The translations under genes were made by a program, and so were the position numbers. This document shows, piece after piece, positions 9,117 through 17,266 of a stretch of DNA of 64,000 nt. Position 1 is the stretch's first letter; each line of letters begins with the position of its first letter. Source of the DNA: Clostridia bacterium (GTDB lineage Bacteria > Bacillota > Clostridia > Lachnospirales > Lachnospiraceae); assembly GCA_910575725.1 (NCBI GenBank), contig CAJTFE010000004.1:124001-188000 (forward strand), read 5' to 3'. Below the pieces are notes generated by a model that saw nothing but the letters and a program-made list of their open reading frames with translations, did no database searches and was not told where the DNA came from.

Positions 9117-9797
9117 CTATAAACGAACCTCAACTTCCTGGTCTATCTCAAGCTCATCGGGTTTTACCAGGCAGTCCCTGGCAAAAATGCCCACGCCTTC
9201 TGCCGCAGCCCTCCTAAGGGCTTCCCCGAAGGCCGGATGCGTCCGGTCATTCGGCTCCATAAAAAGAACATGCTTCATCTGAATCACAAAAAATATATAT
9301 GCTTCATAGCCTGCTTTTTGACATGCAATCAATTCCTGAATATGCTTCACGCCGCGCTCGGTGGGCGCGTCCGGAAAGCGGACGATTCCCTCTTCTTCCA
9401 GGGTGACACCTTTTACTTCCATAAATATCTTACGCGGTCCGTCTTCGATATAAAAGTCAAACCGGGAATTTCCATAACGGCATTCCGGCTTTATCAGGGC
9501 ATCCGGACTGCAGAAGCCGCCCTTTCGAAGCCACTGCGCCGTTACTTTATTAGGCGCCTGGGAATCCATGTTAATCAGACGCTCCCCTTTTTTCACGGCA
9601 ATCAGATCAAAAGGGGTCTTTCTCGCCGGATTGGACTGGCGCTGTATATATATTTTTGCGCCGGGCAAAAGCAGCTCCCTGCACCGGCCTGTATTTTTTA
9701 CGTGGCAGATCTCCCGTTTTCCCGCCTGCTCCACGTAAGCGATAAAGCGGTTGGGACGCTCCAGAAAAACTGCCTGTTCTATATGACTGTACTTCAT
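9117..9797 (-). CDS. sfsA: SfsA-family protein (sugar fermentation stimulation / nuclease)
   Basis: 226 residues. SfsA proteins bind nucleic acid; some are reported to be nucleases and the family is linked to maltose metabolism in E. coli. Characteristic segments are FLERPNRFIAYVE at the N-terminus, CHVKNTGRCRELLLPG, and DFYIEDG...FMEVKGVTLEEEG, the last resembling a PD-(D/E)xK core. ATG 9797 gives the usual family N-terminus; a TTG at 9809 is a weaker alternative and neither has a strong ribosome binding site. It is cotranscribed with mutY. Confidence 0.9.
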   Translation of the reverse strand: MKYSHIEQAVFLERPNRFIAYVEQAGKREICHVKNTGRCRELLLPGAKIYIQRQSNPARKTPFDLIAVKKGERLINMDSQAPNKVTAQWLRKGGFCSPDALIKPECRYGNSRFDFYIEDGPRKIFMEVKGVTLEEEGIVRFPDAPTERGVKHIQELIACQKAGYEAYIFFVIQMKHVLFMEPNDRTHPAFGEALRRAAAEGVGIFARDCLVKPDELEIDQEVEVRL

Positions 9798-9862
9798 AGT
9801 ATTTTTCAATCTGCATACTGCTATACCCTGACAGACAGGATCCGTCTGGACAGGATGGATAC

Positions 9863-9891
9863 ATATTACATCTATCCTCTAAGTATGTTAA
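9863..9891 (-). promoter_or_regulatory. Probable promoter of sfsA-mutY
   Basis: In the minus sense TTAACA and TAATAT lie 17 bp apart, about 70 bp before the sfsA start. The -35 box matches five of six consensus bases, the -10 box four. Confidence 0.5.
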
Positions 9892-10029
9892 CGCAGATTT
9901 ATTAACTTCCTTCTATATTTTTATTAAGATTCCGTAAAGCCTTTGAGGCATCTTTTGTATTTTATCACAAATTGCGGAATTTTCATAGCCCATTAAAATC
10001 TCATTCGCATTCCAGAAAAAAATTCCGTC

Positions 10030-10076
10030 AAAAAACGAGAGCCGGAAACTATATGGCAGACACTTTCCGACTCTCG
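10030..10076 (-). terminator. Intrinsic terminator of the sugar-catabolic operon
   Basis: CGAGAG-C-CGGAAA (10036-10048) pairs with TTTCCG-A-CTCTCG (10064-10076). On the minus strand the stem is followed by a T-run, seven bases past the stop codon of the hydroxyacid dehydrogenase. Confidence 0.85.
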
Positions 10077-10082
10077 CTTTTT

Positions 10083-11039
10083 TCATTTTTCATTTATAAC
10101 AAAAGGACACTCTCTCCCCGACAATACATCCATCAGATTTTTAATAGACAGATCTGCCATGTGCTCTGTTGCCTCCCGGGTATGGGCGCCCGTATGAGGC
10201 GTTGCGATTACATTGTCAAGTTCAAACAGCTTGGATGCCTTGGGGGGCTCCGTCTCAAAGGCGTCCAGACCAAGACCGAAGAGCTTTCCGCTCTTGAGGG
10301 CCTCATATGCGGCATCCTCGTCTATGATTCCGCCCCGGGAAGCATTTACCAGAATCGCCCCTTGCGGAAGCCTCTCGATTGCCTTACGGTCAATCAGATG
10401 ATACGTTGAATCCAAAAGCGGCAGATGCAGGCTCACTACATTGGAGCGGCTCATCAGCTCCTCAAAGGACACGGCTTCAATTCCATGGCTGCTGCAATAA
10501 GTCTCATTGATATATGGATCGTAGGCCAGAACCTGCATGCCAAATCCCTGTGCACAGGAGGCCACGACTCTTCCGATAGCGCCAAGTCCCAGGATTCCCA
10601 AGGTCTTTCCCTTAAGCTCCATGCCTGTAGACCGTATCCAGCCGCCCTTTTGGGTTTCACCGTTCAAATAGGGAATTTTCCGGGCCGCTGCAAGAATCAG
10701 GCCAAAGGCCAGCTCTCCCACTGCCTGGGCATTGACGCCGGGCGTATTTGTCACCTTGATCCCGTGCCGTTTCGCTGCCGCAACATCCACCCTGTCATAC
10801 CCCGCCCCGTAACGGGAGATCACCTTCAGCCTGGGGCTGGCTGTCATTACCTTTTCCGTAATCTCGTCCAGGCCGGCAATATAGCCGTCGCAGTCCTTAA
10901 GAAGAGGGATCAATTCATCCTCTGAAAGAGGTTTTCCGGTTGTGTTAAATACCAGATCCTCCGTAAATTCCCTCAGCACGGACAATGCCTCCTCATTTTT
11001 TCCCGGCTGCAGGGAGGTTGGCGTCACTAAAATCTTCAT
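10083..11039 (-). CDS. D-2-hydroxyacid dehydrogenase (phosphoglycerate dehydrogenase-like)
   Basis: 318 residues. Has the NAD-binding LGILGLGAIGRVVA and the catalytic set arginine (NASRGG), glutamate (FETEPP) and histidine (TPHTGAHT) of the D-isomer-specific family. It lacks the ACT domain of biosynthetic SerA. The ATG overlaps the stop of the aldolase gene (ATGA), so it is the last gene of a catabolic operon. A likely role is to reduce a small 2-oxo or aldehyde-derived acid released by the aldolase; this role is inferred from position. Confidence 0.85.
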   Translation of the reverse strand: MKILVTPTSLQPGKNEEALSVLREFTEDLVFNTTGKPLSEDELIPLLKDCDGYIAGLDEITEKVMTASPRLKVISRYGAGYDRVDVAAAKRHGIKVTNTPGVNAQAVGELAFGLILAAARKIPYLNGETQKGGWIRSTGMELKGKTLGILGLGAIGRVVASCAQGFGMQVLAYDPYINETYCSSHGIEAVSFEELMSRSNVVSLHLPLLDSTYHLIDRKAIERLPQGAILVNASRGGIIDEDAAYEALKSGKLFGLGLDAFETEPPKASKLFELDNVIATPHTGAHTREATEHMADLSIKNLMDVLSGRECPFVINEK

Positions 11040-11683
11040 AGCACGCCCTCCTCATTGATAAGAGCTGCCGCCTCCCTGGTCAATTCCCGGATTTTATCAA
11101 AGCTTCCCTCCTTGATAAATGTGTCCTTCACCATCCAGCTTCCGCCGCAGGCCGCAACCTTTTTGAAGGCCAGATACTCTTTGATATTGTGCACTCCAAT
11201 GCCTCCCGTGGGCATAAAGGAGATCCCCGGAAAGGGCGCTGCCAATGCCTTGATCGTCTCCAAGCCCCCATACTGGCTGGCCGGGAAAAATTTCACCACA
11301 GGAAGCTCATACTCCAAAGCTATCATAATTTCCGTGGGTGTGCAGGTTCCCGGGAAAATGCATATTTGATTTTTAAGGGCCCACTCCGTAACCTCTCTTG
11401 AAATGCCTGGCGATACAAGAAAAGAAGCTCCGGCATCTACTGCCCGTCTGGCCTGCTCTACGTTGATGACCGTGCCGGCTCCTACTATCATTTCCGGGAA
11501 TTCCCTGGACGCCGTCCGAATGGATTCCTCGGCTGCCTCTGTCCGGAACGTGATTTCCGCCACTGGCAGGCCGCCCTGGCACAGGGCTTCGCACAAAGGC
11601 TTTGCATCCTCTGCCCGATCCAGCTTCACGACCGGCACCAGGCGTTTCTCTTTTATGTTTGCCAATAATTCCTCTTGTCTCAT
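11036..11683 (-). CDS. eda: KDPG/KHG-type 2-oxo acid aldolase
   Basis: 215 residues, usual length. Class I aldolase that splits 2-keto-3-deoxy sugar acid phosphates into pyruvate and an aldehyde. The catalytic glutamate (AEITFRT) and the Schiff-base lysine (VKFFPAS) are present, with GAGTVIN and the phosphate loop MPTGGIG. Within this operon it probably cleaves a product made downstream of the lactonase candidate, but the exact sugar acid is unknown. AAAGGAG lies before ATG 11683, directly after repeat R1 copy B. Confidence 0.9.
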   Translation of the reverse strand: MRQEELLANIKEKRLVPVVKLDRAEDAKPLCEALCQGGLPVAEITFRTEAAEESIRTASREFPEMIVGAGTVINVEQARRAVDAGASFLVSPGISREVTEWALKNQICIFPGTCTPTEIMIALEYELPVVKFFPASQYGGLETIKALAAPFPGISFMPTGGIGVHNIKEYLAFKKVAACGGSWMVKDTFIKEGSFDKIRELTREAAALINEEGVL

Positions 11684-11698
11684 TTTAATCTCCTTTTA

Positions 11699-11758
11699 TT
11701 CCAGTTCTGTAATATCCCTCAAAGTGCACAGGTATGAAATCAATTTCCAGCCGTAAAA
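11699..11758 (-). repeat. Dispersed repeat R1, copy B
   Basis: 90% identical to 2856-2915. It covers the last codons and stop of the phosphotriesterase-like gene and ends at the ribosome binding site of the aldolase gene, so the last few residues of the upstream protein are encoded by the repeat. Confidence 0.7.
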
Positions 11759-12699
11759 GCCCGTATAAAGTTGTCATGGGATATTTTATGTATCTGCTGT
11801 TCGGTAAACCCAAAAGCAAGCATCTTTGGCACAAAGTCTGTCAGCAAATAGTCAATTCCTATTCCCTCCGGCGTATAGGACTTCAATCTGGCACGGGTGG
11901 TATCCAGCGAAAAAAGCAGTTGATCCTCATAGCCTCCGTCAATCATAAACCGGAAAATCTCCAGCTCCCGTTCGTCGCTGTGATACTGAAAGCGGCCGAT
12001 GGTATCATACTCTAAGAAGATCCCTTCCTCTAAAAGCTCCCTGTGAACCAAAAGCTCCGGAACCGCCCTGTCCATATGGCAGAAAATCATCTGCTCCGCC
12101 CGAAAGCCTTTTTCCTTTAAAAAACGAAAAAGCCCTGCCGGATCCGAATCCTTTTCAATATGGATCATCATGGGAACCCCGGCGTCCCCCGCCGCATAGG
12201 CTCCGGCCAAAAACAGCTTCCGATATACAGGCGTCAGTCCTTCCTTATCAAGAGCCATTTTCACAATGCCTGCCCGGATTTTCGTATCCTTTGGCTGAAA
12301 TTCACGGTCAATGCCGCTGTACATCCCCTCTGTCAGCTCATGGAGAAAAATTTCATATAATTCCTCCTGGGACTTTTCCATAACCCAATGATGTTCCGGA
12401 TAAAAGCACAGCTTATGAAAGCCCGTAGATGCAATGATATGTATATGAGCTTCCTTAGAAATCCGCAGCAGGACTTCCTCCATGCGGCTGCAGCCTCCGG
12501 GCTGGGCATCCACCACTGTTCCGCCTCCGTTTTTTTTCAAACGCAGCGCTTCCTTTCGGCTTTTTTCCTCATCCTCCATGAGCAGCACGGGATTTTTCTC
12601 ACTGGACACTCCTTTGCTGATTGCCAGATGCTCATGGCACTGGCAAAAGCCCAGATTGTCCCCCTCTTCCGGGCCGCATACCGTCATAATCCTCTTCAT
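11740..12699 (-). CDS. Phosphotriesterase-family hydrolase, candidate sugar-phosphate lactonase
   Basis: 319 residues. All metal ligands of the amidohydrolase/phosphotriesterase fold are recognisable: HxH in CHEHL, the carboxylated lysine in AGIVKMA, histidines in MMIH and FCHMD, and the aspartate in FSLDTT. Some bacterial members of this family hydrolyse pentono-lactone-5-phosphates, and the neighbours here (dehydrogenase upstream, sugar-acid aldolase downstream) fit such a lactonase. The ATG at 12699 overlaps the stop of the isomerase gene (ATGA), which decides the start. Its C-terminal codons lie in repeat R1. Substrate is inferred. Confidence 0.8.
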   Translation of the reverse strand: MKRIMTVCGPEEGDNLGFCQCHEHLAISKGVSSEKNPVLLMEDEEKSRKEALRLKKNGGGTVVDAQPGGCSRMEEVLLRISKEAHIHIIASTGFHKLCFYPEHHWVMEKSQEELYEIFLHELTEGMYSGIDREFQPKDTKIRAGIVKMALDKEGLTPVYRKLFLAGAYAAGDAGVPMMIHIEKDSDPAGLFRFLKEKGFRAEQMIFCHMDRAVPELLVHRELLEEGIFLEYDTIGRFQYHSDERELEIFRFMIDGGYEDQLLFSLDTTRARLKSYTPEGIGIDYLLTDFVPKMLAFGFTEQQIHKISHDNFIRAFTAGN

Positions 12700-13280
12700 A
12701 GCTGTTTCCAATTGGGGTTGCTGACCACTGCCGGTTTCCCGTCCTGTTCTACGATGAGCCTGTGATATCCTTTCGTTTCAATGGTTCCGTAATCATGGCC
12801 CGCATCTGCCGCAAAGGTATAAAAAAGAACCAGGGGGCTGCTTCCCGTATTCACCGTCCGATGGGCGTAGCGGCGCGGAACATATACCGCTTTGCCTTGG
12901 GAAAGAGGCATCTCTATACAGTCTCCCTCGGGATTCTCCATAACCATATAGCCCTCTCCCTGTAATGTGTAATAGACCTCCGCAGTTTCAAGGATTGTGT
13001 GAAAATGCCCTTTTGTAAAGTAATATTCTCTGCCGACCTTTCCCGGATATAAAATAGTTGTGCCGAATGCAAGATCCCCCTGGCGCTCAGGACAGCCCAG
13101 CTCATAGAATTCGTAAACCAAGGGATCCTCTTTCTCTAAAATATCCTCCGCTGCCTTCCTGTCACAAAACATATCCTTCATCTGGGAAAGATGGCGTTTT
13201 GTTGTCTCGGCTGTCTTGGAAAAGCCATCCTTTAAATCAAAATCCACTAAAAAGCTTGTGTCCCAATTAAAACTATTCAT
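12696..13280 (-). CDS. Cupin-type glucose-6-phosphate isomerase
   Basis: 194 residues. Matches the metal-dependent cupin phosphoglucose isomerase family first described in Archaea, unrelated to the usual bacterial Pgi. Metal ligands sit in TKGHFH, ETAEVYY and YAHRTVN. It interconverts aldose-6-phosphate and ketose-6-phosphate. As the second gene of a catabolic operon it probably acts on a phosphorylated sugar rather than serving central glycolysis. Translation is coupled to the next gene by an ATGA overlap. Confidence 0.85.
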   Translation of the reverse strand: MNSFNWDTSFLVDFDLKDGFSKTAETTKRHLSQMKDMFCDRKAAEDILEKEDPLVYEFYELGCPERQGDLAFGTTILYPGKVGREYYFTKGHFHTILETAEVYYTLQGEGYMVMENPEGDCIEMPLSQGKAVYVPRRYAHRTVNTGSSPLVLFYTFAADAGHDYGTIETKGYHRLIVEQDGKPAVVSNPNWKQL

Positions 13281-13295
13281 ATACCCTCCTAAAAA

Positions 13296-14327
13296 TCAGA
13301 AAACAATAATTCCCTTCTTTGTAATCTCTCTGCGCAGCAGCTTTTCATAGGCCTCTACGGAATCCTCAAATTTAAAATAATCGGAAATAAAGTCCTTTAT
13401 CACAAGCCGGCCCGAATGTATCCATTCCATCACCTGCTCCGTGGCAGCGCCCTCCTCTGCCTTTCTCGGCATCTGCTGATAGATGACTCTCCAGTTGTAG
13501 TCCGCTTTGCTAAAGTCAATGGTAATCTCCTCTTTTTCCGGAACTCCATAGCAGAGAACCGTACCCCTGTCCTTGATAAGCGGCATGGCTGCATTCACCA
13601 CAAAGGGCGCTCCGATGGCGTCCAGGACATAGTCCACACCCTTGGGATACAGCTTTCTCACTTCCTCTGTCACATCGCTTGTTTTGCTGTTAATGATATG
13701 CTTCGCACCGTTTGCTTTTACATTCTGCAGCTTTTCATCCACAATATCTACCGCAGTGACCTCCTCTACTCCGCACAAGTTCAAAAACTTTATAAACGTA
13801 GAGCCTACGGGGCCGCAGCCAAACACAACTACGCTGTCTCCCGGCTGAATTCCAAAATAGCGGATATTGCTTAATACCTCCCGGAAGGTAACAATCATAA
13901 CCGCATCAACGGGATCCAGATCCTTGTCAAGAACCGTCTGGGCATATCCGCATTCCGGAGCTTCTCCCTCCGGCCACGGAGCGGGATCGCAGACAACGGC
14001 ATATTCGCTGAGGGCTCCCCACCCGGAGCCCATGCCGGGATAAAGCTCCGGATCCGGATCTACAAAGGGAAGAAATACCCGGTCGCCCACTTGAAAGCTT
14101 TTAACCTCACTTCCCACCTCCACTACTTCGCCAACTCCCTCGTGCCCCAGCATAATCGGATAAACCGATTCCGGAAAGCCTTTAAAGGTACGGTGAAGCA
14201 GCTTTACATCCGTGCCGCACATACCGCAGGCGATGGTCTTAACCAATGCCTGCTTTGAATGATAACGAGGCTTCGGTATCTCCTTGATCTCTGTGGAACC
14301 ATCTTTGTTTACAATAAAAGACTTCAT
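13296..14327 (-). CDS. MDR-family (zinc-type) sugar or polyol dehydrogenase
   Basis: 343 residues. The catalytic-zinc residues are seen in CGMCGTD and GHEGVGEV, and the nucleotide-binding segment is VVFGCGPVGS. The four-cysteine structural-zinc lobe of most polyol dehydrogenases is absent. AGGAGG is seven bases before ATG 14327; the ATG six bases upstream is too close to it. First gene of the five-gene operon, probably oxidising a (phospho)sugar hydroxyl to give a lactone or ketone for the next enzymes. Substrate unknown. Confidence 0.85.
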   Translation of the reverse strand: MKSFIVNKDGSTEIKEIPKPRYHSKQALVKTIACGMCGTDVKLLHRTFKGFPESVYPIMLGHEGVGEVVEVGSEVKSFQVGDRVFLPFVDPDPELYPGMGSGWGALSEYAVVCDPAPWPEGEAPECGYAQTVLDKDLDPVDAVMIVTFREVLSNIRYFGIQPGDSVVVFGCGPVGSTFIKFLNLCGVEEVTAVDIVDEKLQNVKANGAKHIINSKTSDVTEEVRKLYPKGVDYVLDAIGAPFVVNAAMPLIKDRGTVLCYGVPEKEEITIDFSKADYNWRVIYQQMPRKAEEGAATEQVMEWIHSGRLVIKDFISDYFKFEDSVEAYEKLLRREITKKGIIVF

Positions 14328-14342
14328 AATCATTACCTCCTA

Positions 14343-14361
14343 TTCCAGTTTCGCAACAGCC
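14343..14361 (-). repeat. Conserved end of repeat R1, copy C
   Basis: In the minus sense GGGCTGTTGCGAAACTGGAA ends two bases before the AGGAGG of the dehydrogenase gene. Only the roughly 20-bp end matches copies A and B; the rest of the leader differs. Confidence 0.45.
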
Positions 14362-14510
14362 CTCCCAATACGCTTTGGCCTGAATCATTTTCCTGCTGCT
14401 TTGGGCTTTGCCTGGAAATTGATGTGGGTACTGTGACGGCTGTTTCTTTTTGAATCAGCTTTTGTTTCTACATCACTATGAAACTATGTAGTAACATTGA
14501 TACTAAATGT

Positions 14511-14539
14511 ATTATAGCAGATGGAAATCAAAATTTCTA
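14511..14539 (-). promoter_or_regulatory. Promoter of the five-gene catabolic operon
   Basis: In the minus sense TAGAAA and a perfect TATAAT are 17 bp apart; the CTACAT/ATGTAG inverted repeat lies just downstream. Confidence 0.6.
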
Positions 14540-14598
14540 CCCCTAATTTTCAAATATTTTTTTGAACGCCTTAACCCCTTATCTTTCTTCCATTCTTG

Positions 14599-14627
14599 TT
14601 GACATCCTGTTAAATGGATGTTAAAGT
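14599..14627 (+). promoter_or_regulatory. Promoter of the FGGY kinase gene
   Basis: A perfect TTGACA (14599-14604) and TAAAGT (14622-14627) are 17 bp apart. The palindrome AGTAATATTACT overlaps the -10 box, which suggests repression. Confidence 0.65.
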
Positions 14628-14680
14628 AATATTACTATGTAATTACATTACTACAATTAAATCAAAAGGGGGAATTGCAA

Positions 14681-16201
14681 ATGGGAGCATACATATTAGC
14701 GCACGATCTGGGAACCTCCGGAAATAAAGCTACTTTATTTTCCACAGACGGAAAGCTGATCGGCAGCCGGGTAGAACCTTACGATACCCGTTATTTTAAC
14801 GGCACATGGGTGGAACAGAATGCAGATGATTGGTGGAATGCCGTCTGCTCCTCCACAAAGGAGCTGATCCACGGAACCGGTATTTCGCCGGACGAGATTG
14901 CCGCCGTATCCTTCAGCGGCCAGATGATGGGCTGTCTCTGCGTTGACCGGCAAGGCCGGCCGCTGCGCCCGTCGATTATATGGGCAGATCAGCGGGCTGT
15001 AAGCCAGACGGCCCAGATAGAAGAGCATATCAGCCAAAGAGATTTTTATCATATTGCGGGACATCGAAATACGCCTTCCTACGGCGTACAGAAGCTTATG
15101 TGGGTCAGAGACAACGAGCCGGAAATCTATGAACAGACCTACAAGGTACTCAATGCAAAGGATTATATTGTCTTCTGCCTTACCGGAAAATTTTATACGG
15201 AATACTCCGACGGCAACAGTATGGGATGCTTTGATCTCTGCGGCCTGAAATGGTCAGAGGAGCTTATCTCTTATGCCGGAATCGACGGCGGCAAGCTGCC
15301 CGAGCTTAAGCCCTCCACCTATGTGGCAGGTGTGGTTACGCCGGAGGCCTCCCTTGCTTCCGGCTTAGCCCCCGGAACTCCCGTAGTCTTAGGCGGAGGC
15401 GACGGAGTGACTGCCAATGTAGGGACAGGTTCCATCTGCCCCGGCAAAACCTACAGCTGTATGGGCACCTCTGCCTGGATCACCACTACCACGGAAAAAC
15501 CCATCTTTGATGAAGAAATGCGCACGGTTACCTGGGCCCATGTGATTCCCGGGCTCTATGCTCCCAACGGCACCATGCAGACCGCAGGAGGAGCCTATAG
15601 CTGGCTGAAAAACACAGTCTGCAAAATGGAAAGCTACGACGCAAAGCTTCACGGGAAATCCCCCTATGACTATATGAACGAACAGATTGCCGCATCGCCT
15701 GCAGGGGCAAACGGAATTATCTTCCTTCCCTATCTCTTAGGCGAACGGGCGCCCCGTTGGGACATCTATGCCAAAGGCGCTTTTCTCGGTTTAAAATCCG
15801 AAAATACCAGAGGGGATCTGCTGCGCAGTGTCCTTGAGGGCGTTACCATGAATCTGGATATCATTTTGAATATTTTGAGACAGCAGGTAGAGATCCATGA
15901 GATAACCGTGATCGGGGGCGGCGCCAAGGGCGATGTGTGGCGCCAGATTATGGCCGACGTATACAACACCCGGATTTTAGTCCCCTCTCTCTTAGAGGAA
16001 GCCGGTTCTATGGGCGCTGCCGTTACCGGAGGCGTCGGAGCCGGAATTTATAAGGACTTTACCGCCGTAGAGCGTTTCCTGGAAATCAACTCTGTGCAGG
16101 AGCCGGATCAGGCTGCCGTAGAAAAGTACAGGCAGGTTAAGGCTGTCTTTGACGAATGCTATTTTGCTCTGAAGGATGTCTTTCCAAAGCTGAATGTCTG
16201 A
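14681..16201 (+). CDS. FGGY-family carbohydrate kinase (xylulokinase-like)
   Basis: 506 residues, usual for xylulokinases. The N-terminal DLGTSGNKA is the ATPase phosphate-1 motif, GGGDGVTANVGTG contains the catalytic aspartate, and the C-terminal TVIGGGAKGDVW is the adenosine motif. GGGGGA precedes ATG 14681, so the in-frame TTG at 14675 is rejected. It diverges from the dehydrogenase-isomerase-lactonase-aldolase operon and probably phosphorylates the sugar that the ABC system imports. FGGY substrate cannot be predicted safely; D-xylulose is only one option. Confidence 0.85.
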   Translation: MGAYILAHDLGTSGNKATLFSTDGKLIGSRVEPYDTRYFNGTWVEQNADDWWNAVCSSTKELIHGTGISPDEIAAVSFSGQMMGCLCVDRQGRPLRPSIIWADQRAVSQTAQIEEHISQRDFYHIAGHRNTPSYGVQKLMWVRDNEPEIYEQTYKVLNAKDYIVFCLTGKFYTEYSDGNSMGCFDLCGLKWSEELISYAGIDGGKLPELKPSTYVAGVVTPEASLASGLAPGTPVVLGGGDGVTANVGTGSICPGKTYSCMGTSAWITTTTEKPIFDEEMRTVTWAHVIPGLYAPNGTMQTAGGAYSWLKNTVCKMESYDAKLHGKSPYDYMNEQIAASPAGANGIIFLPYLLGERAPRWDIYAKGAFLGLKSENTRGDLLRSVLEGVTMNLDIILNILRQQVEIHEITVIGGGAKGDVWRQIMADVYNTRILVPSLLEEAGSMGAAVTGGVGAGIYKDFTAVERFLEINSVQEPDQAAVEKYRQVKAVFDECYFALKDVFPKLNV

Positions 16202-16263
16202 TCCGAAAGCTCTTTTGCTTCGTCTAAAGGCGCTCTCAATGAACAAAGCGCTGCTGTAAAATG

Positions 16264-16306
16264 AGCCGGCCGGCTTTCCCGATAAGATATGGAAAACCGG
16301 CCGGCT
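16264..16306. terminator. Bidirectional terminator-like hairpin
   Basis: AGCCGGCCGG (16264-16273) pairs perfectly with CCGGCCGGCT (16297-16306), between the convergent FGGY kinase and GntR genes, with T/A-rich flanks on both sides. Confidence 0.75.
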
Positions 16307-16339
16307 TATTTTACGGCAGCGCCGTCTCTATTCTCTAAA

Positions 16340-17095
16340 CTACGTAGGATCCACATACACATACAGCTGAAAGCTGCTGGCGTCTCCTCTGTATCTGGCA
16401 ATGGAATACTCCAGCGCCGCATCCGCCTTATTCACGCTCACCGTATGAACAAGCTGAATGGGACTTCCCTTGCGCACATGGAGATACTGCACGTCGCTGT
16501 TGTTTGCTTCCACTGCTTCCACCAGACGCTTCGCACTGAAAATCCGTGTCTCCTCCCTGGCAGAGAGGACATCATAGAGCGAAACCTTCTCAAAATCCTG
16601 ATCCTTTATAAATGCACATTTGTCATAAGGAAGATAGGTCTCCACCGTCACTACAGGCTCCCCGTCTCCAAATCTTCTTCGAAACAGGTAAATTACCTGC
16701 TCCCCTTCCTCTATCCTAAGATTCTCCGCCACCTCATAGGAGGCCTTTGCAACCTTAAAATCCAGCACCTCCGTGCTAGGCTCCAGGCCTATCCGCTTCA
16801 TCTGCTCGCGAAATGTCTCGAGGCGCTGCAGAAAGTCCTGCTTAATCTTCTGTCTGGCTATGAAGGTTCCCTTACTCTTAATGCGGTACAGCCATCCTTC
16901 CTGAACCAGCTCCGTTATAGCCTGGCGCACCGTCGTCCTGCTGATATCAAACTGCTCGCTCAGTTCCTTCTCTGTTGGTATCAGACTGTCCACCGGATAC
17001 AGCCCGCTCTTTATCTCCTCTACAATCAATTCCTTTAACTGAAAATACAGCGGAATCGGAACATGCTTATCCAACTCTTTATTTTCTAAAAACAT
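16340..17095 (-). CDS. GntR-family transcriptional regulator, HutC type
   Basis: 251 residues. N-terminal winged helix-turn-helix with PLYFQLKELI, IPTEKELSEQF and ISRTTVRQAI; the C-terminal UTRA domain binds a small effector, usually a sugar phosphate or acid in this branch. It lies between the FGGY kinase and the ABC importer, each with palindromes near their promoters, so it is the likely local regulator. Its own promoter carries the palindrome TATCA-N6-TGATA at 17134-17149, suggesting autorepression. The effector is unknown. Confidence 0.85.
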   Translation of the reverse strand: MFLENKELDKHVPIPLYFQLKELIVEEIKSGLYPVDSLIPTEKELSEQFDISRTTVRQAITELVQEGWLYRIKSKGTFIARQKIKQDFLQRLETFREQMKRIGLEPSTEVLDFKVAKASYEVAENLRIEEGEQVIYLFRRRFGDGEPVVTVETYLPYDKCAFIKDQDFEKVSLYDVLSAREETRIFSAKRLVEAVEANNSDVQYLHVRKGSPIQLVHTVSVNKADAALEYSIARYRGDASSFQLYVYVDPT

Positions 17096-17133
17096 CCTCT
17101 ACCTCCTCCCTGTTTTGCAAAACTAACTCTTAT

Positions 17134-17197
17134 TATCACTACAATGATACATACAAAATCAACAATTACATTATAGCACAATTTTTTTCCATTACAA
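17134..17197 (-). promoter_or_regulatory. GntR promoter with overlapping operator candidate
   Basis: In the minus sense TTGTAA and a perfect TATAAT are 16 bp apart. The perfect inverted repeat TATCA-N6-TGATA (17134-17149) lies 20-36 bp downstream of the -10, in a position to block transcription. Confidence 0.6.
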
Positions 17198-17266
17198 GCA
17201 AATAAAGAGGGGCCGTCGGCCTAAAGCTGTCCAAAGGCTGCTAGTCACGCCCAAAGCACGGTTTCG

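Larger units (their letters stand above)
14328..14680. promoter_or_regulatory. Divergent control region with palindromic operator candidates
   Basis: No gene in this 353-bp gap. It holds the back-to-back promoters of the dehydrogenase operon and the FGGY kinase plus several inverted repeats: CTACAT at 14468-14473 with ATGTAG at 14486-14491, AGTA/TACT at 14490-14504, the perfect palindrome AGTAATATTACT at 14625-14636 and ATGTAATTACAT at 14637-14648. The last two overlap or follow the kinase -10 box. They are plausible sites for the GntR regulator encoded at 16340-17095. Confidence 0.55.

Noticed and set aside
17200..17266. Terminator after the second permease gene
   Set aside because: GGGGCCGTCGGCC can form only a small stem and no T-run follows on the minus strand.
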